A DNA stretch of 7,676 bases from SAR324 cluster bacterium (GTDB taxonomy: Bacteria; SAR324; JACQKK01): assembly GCA_022572825.1 (NCBI GenBank), contig JACZVE010000140.1, positions 1-7,676 of the forward strand, written 5' to 3'. Below the pieces are notes generated by a model. It saw only the letters and a list, made by a program, of their open reading frames with translations. It did not search any database and was not told where the DNA came from. Below, one piece after another: positions 5,854 through 7,676 of this stretch. A program made the position numbers and the translations under genes. The first letter of the stretch is position 1. Every line of letters begins with the position of its first letter.

Positions 5854-7148
5854 GCACCCGGCTCGTGCCGGCGGCCCGCCACCGCTGCCTGCGCGGCGCG
5901 GCGCTCGTGGTGTGGGTCGCGCTGACGGTAGCGCTGGTGGGGGGGGCCTTCCGCCTCGCCAGTGCGGAGCAGCGGCCCGGGGAGCGGCGCGAATTGCGCC
6001 GGGCGCTGGCGCCGCTGGTGCAGAACGGCGGAGTCGCCGTCGGCGAAAACGGCCGCGCGGTCTTCCAGTACGCGCCGGGTACGTACACGCCCGGTTCGAT
6101 CATCAAGTTGGCGACAGCACTGGCCGCCTTCCACTACCTGGGTCCGGACTACCGCTTCCGAACCGAGGTTTACCGCCGGGAAGGCACGCTGTATTTGCGT
6201 GGGTACGGCGATCCGTTTCTCGTTTCCGAGGAATGGCAGCGGATGGCCGCCGCGTTAGCCCTGCGGGGGCATTTCGCTTCGCCCCTGCGGGGCTTGGTGC
6301 TGGACGGATCGGCCGTTCCCGACGGCATGCCGGTGGAAGGCGCGGCGAATTCGCTCAATCCCTACGACGCTCGTCTGGGCGCTCTGGTCGCCAACTTCAA
6401 CACCGTGTTCGTGTCCGTTACCCCGGGCGGAACCGTGCGCTCCGCCGAACCCCAGACGCCCCTGACGCCACTGGCGCGGCAACTGGCGCGGAGCCTGCCT
6501 CCGGGCCGCCATCGCATCAATCTCACGGCGAATGGCATCTCCGGCCTGAGCTATGCGGGCGAGCTGGCGCAGGCCATATTCACGCAATCCGGTGCGCGCT
6601 TCGCCGCCCCGGCGCGCGTCGGCCGCGTGCCCCCGGGTCTGAGACCGGTGCTCGTCTATCGCTCCAGCCGGCCCCTGCGGGAAGTGGTGGGCGGGATGAT
6701 GGAGTTTTCCAACAACTTCATCGCCAACCAGCTCGTGCTGGCCATGGCGCTGCATATTGGCGGCGAGCCGGCATCCATGGAGGCGGGGATGGCCCTGCTG
6801 CGGCACTACCTGCTGGAGCAGCTTGGTCTGCGGGCCGAGGCCTTCGCACTGGAGGAAGGTTCGGGACTTTCCCGCAAGAACCGGATCGGTCTGGATGCGA
6901 TGCTGGCCATCGTCGATGCCTTCCACCCATGGGCGCACCTGCTCAAGAAATACGGCAAAGCCCCACTGCAGGTGCCGGCCAAAACCGGCACCCTGAAGGG
7001 CGTGTACACGCTGGCGGGCTTTCTGCCGGCGCCGCCGGGCCAGCGGCGTCCATTCGTGATCATGCTCAATCAGCCCCGCCACACTCGCGCCGAGATCTTC
7101 CGACGCCTGGCCGAGGCCTTCCCATCTCACGCCTTGCCCGACAGGTAG
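5850..7148 (+). CDS. dacB: PBP4-type D-alanyl-D-alanine carboxypeptidase/endopeptidase
   Basis: Periplasmic low-molecular-weight penicillin-binding protein (MEROPS family S13) that trims D-Ala or cuts peptidoglycan cross-links; 432 residues from GTG 5850. A signal peptide is evident: basic start with RHRCLRG, hydrophobic ALVVWVALTVALVGGAF, likely cleavage after LASA. All three active-site motifs are present: SIIK (Ser83 nucleophile, Lys86), SNN (Ser287, Asn289) and KTG (Lys378). The SxxK-to-SxN distance is about 204 residues against about 244 in E. coli PBP4, so the inserted domain is shorter. GTG 5850 overlaps the mutM TGA as GTGA, typical of translational coupling, but lacks its own ribosome site. 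TTG 5829 is in frame, adds seven residues and has GGAG 9 nt upstream; that GGAG also encodes the conserved Arg-Ser of the mutM zinc finger and may be chance. Both starts keep the signal peptide. Family assignment is firm; the start is not. Confidence 0.92.
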   Translation: MSTRLVPAARHRCLRGAALVVWVALTVALVGGAFRLASAEQRPGERRELRRALAPLVQNGGVAVGENGRAVFQYAPGTYTPGSIIKLATALAAFHYLGPDYRFRTEVYRREGTLYLRGYGDPFLVSEEWQRMAAALALRGHFASPLRGLVLDGSAVPDGMPVEGAANSLNPYDARLGALVANFNTVFVSVTPGGTVRSAEPQTPLTPLARQLARSLPPGRHRINLTANGISGLSYAGELAQAIFTQSGARFAAPARVGRVPPGLRPVLVYRSSRPLREVVGGMMEFSNNFIANQLVLAMALHIGGEPASMEAGMALLRHYLLEQLGLRAEAFALEEGSGLSRKNRIGLDAMLAIVDAFHPWAHLLKKYGKAPLQVPAKTGTLKGVYTLAGFLPAPPGQRRPFVIMLNQPRHTRAEIFRRLAEAFPSHALPDR

Positions 7149-7253
7149 GTGCTGGTTTCGCTGCCGGGTTACCCCGCGTTCGACAGGCGACAGCACGGGC
7201 GAACCATTGCCGAGACCGGGCGGCAGTCAATCAGCGTCAAACACCGCGTCCTT

Positions 7254-7329
7254 CCCTTCGACAATCCCTTCAACCGGCTCAGGACAGGCTCAGGGTAGGC
7301 CCTTCGGTTCCGCTCAGGACGGGCGAGAC
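7254..7329. repeat. Degenerate second copy of the dispersed repeat
   Basis: The stretch starts CCCTTCGAC like the left arm at 625. It then repeats variants of GGCTCAGGACAGGCTCAGG and ends with CCGCTCAGGACGGGC. Its last 18 bases (7312-7329, GCTCAGGACGGGCGAGAC) are identical to 648-665. The opposite arm that makes the first copy a perfect palindrome is missing here, so this copy looks decayed or truncated. Confidence 0.7.
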
Positions 7330-7406
7330 CGGCACTAAGGCGTCCTACTCTGGCATGGGGCGCTGGTTATACTTCGAATGCGATTCCGTATGAAACGACG
7401 ACGCTT

Positions 7407-7420
7407 GGTCTGTTCAGACC
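7407..7420. promoter_or_regulatory. Small perfect dyad, possible operator
   Basis: GGTCTG and CAGACC flank a TT centre. With only a 2-nt centre it is better read as a two-fold protein site than as an RNA hairpin. No promoter is clearly tied to it, so a role is speculative. Confidence 0.2.
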
Positions 7421-7422
7421 CG

Positions 7423-7454
7423 GAATAGAATAATCGCCAAGGGGGGATGGCGAT
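7423..7454 (-). terminator. Likely intrinsic terminator of groL
   Basis: Read on the minus strand, ATCGCCA (7454-7448) and TGGCGAT (7439-7433) form a perfect 7-bp stem with the 8-nt loop TCCCCCCT. The T-rich tail TATTCTATTC follows immediately. It lies about 92 bp after the groL stop. No T-run follows on the plus strand, so it acts in the groL direction only. Confidence 0.55.
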
Positions 7455-7545
7455 GAAGGCGGGCTGCCCGGGGAGGGGCGCACCGCGCGCGGCGGCCGCA
7501 CCCTCGCCCGGGAATTGCTTGCAGGGACGGAGCCTGCGTCATGGC

Positions 7546-7676
7546 TTACATCATGTCCATGCCGCCCATGCCGCCCATGCCGCCGCCGCCGCCGGGCATT
7601 CCACCACCGCCAGGCATGTCTTTCTTGGGCTCCGGTTTTTCGCTGACGGAAGCCTCGGTGGTCAGCACCAACGCGG
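7546..7676 (-). CDS. groL: Chaperonin GroEL, C-terminal end (partial)
   Basis: Only the last 43 codons are in the window, read right to left and ending at TAA (7548-7546). The translation starts ALVLTTEASVSEKPEP, the end of the GroEL equatorial domain. It finishes with the disordered Gly/Met tail, including GGMGGMGGMDMM, a hallmark of group I chaperonins that lines the cavity of the folding ring. The tail is rather glycine-rich, with GGGG and GGGGG runs before the GGM repeats. The gene converges on dacB, and a terminator-like hairpin follows its stop. groES, normally just upstream of groL, would lie further right, outside the window. Confidence 0.95.
   Translation of the reverse strand, partial: ALVLTTEASVSEKPEPKKDMPGGGGMPGGGGGMGGMGGMDMM

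Larger units (their letters stand above)
7149..7545. other. Gene-less gap between convergent dacB and groL
   Basis: 397 bp without a credible gene. It holds the degenerate second copy of the dispersed repeat (7254-7329), a 14-bp dyad (7407-7420), the likely groL terminator (7423-7454), a GC-rich imperfect palindrome (about 7468-7515, CCCGGGGAGGG against CCCTCGCCCGGG), and a 5-bp hairpin GCAGG/CCTGC (7521-7537). No tRNA or clear promoter was found. Confidence 0.55.

Noticed and set aside
5723..7393. A 556-codon open frame overlapping mutM and dacB on the plus strand
   Set aside because: It is a shadow of dacB in a GC-rich genome: arginine-, glycine- and alanine-rich with no motif, whereas the dacB frame has a signal peptide and all three penicillin-binding motifs.
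7468..7515. CCCGGGGAGGG/CCCTCGCCCGGG palindrome as a bidirectional terminator
   Set aside because: The stem is plausible with one bulge, but no T-run follows on either strand; the hairpin at 7423-7454 is a better groL terminator.
7447..7676. A plus-strand frame from ATG 7447/7453 with an AGGGGGG before it, open to the window edge
   Set aside because: The purine run is the loop of the groL terminator hairpin, and the frame is antisense to the GroEL Gly/Met tail, giving an Ala/His-rich artefact.

Overview
This is a GC-rich bacterial window. Six genes run on the plus strand, and the 3' end of groL runs on the minus strand at the right edge. The Gly/Met-rich GroEL tail, the mutM/dacB/sixA repertoire and the good sigma70-type promoter hexamers suggest a proteobacterium, gamma or beta. 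That is an inference from protein style only. No rRNA, tRNA, CRISPR, transposase or phage gene was seen.

Left part (1-2701), one-carbon metabolism. The window opens inside a formyltransferase of the methionyl-tRNA formyltransferase / 10-formyl-THF hydrolase superfamily. It most resembles the N-terminal half of animal 10-formyl-THF dehydrogenase. About 475 bp with no credible gene follow, filled with palindromic repeat elements, including a perfect 26-bp inverted repeat. Next comes a full-length formate-tetrahydrofolate ligase (fhs, TTG start). Together the two enzymes suggest a formate -> 10-formyl-THF -> formyl-transfer or release module.

Middle part (2702-4534). A near-consensus promoter precedes a SixA-type phosphohistidine phosphatase. 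It is followed by a short-chain trans-polyprenyl diphosphate synthase whose motifs suggest a C20 (GGPP-like) product. The synthase has no visible Shine-Dalgarno, and a -10-like hexamer sits just before its ATG, so it may be leaderless.

Right part (4535-7148). A second good promoter with a leader of about 130 nt drives a compact cluster of three genes. The first encodes a 95-residue single-pass membrane protein that looks like a free-standing C-terminus of the flagellar M-ring protein FliF, with no flagellar gene in view. It is followed by mutM (Fpg DNA glycosylase) and a PBP4-type D-Ala-D-Ala carboxypeptidase overlapping the mutM stop.

Right end (7149-7676). The gap holds a degenerate second copy of the repeat family from the left part, a small dyad, and a hairpin with a T-rich tail placed to terminate groL, which enters from the right in convergent orientation.

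The most unusual item is the isolated FliF-C-like protein. The rest is mainly housekeeping, plus a dispersed palindromic repeat family.
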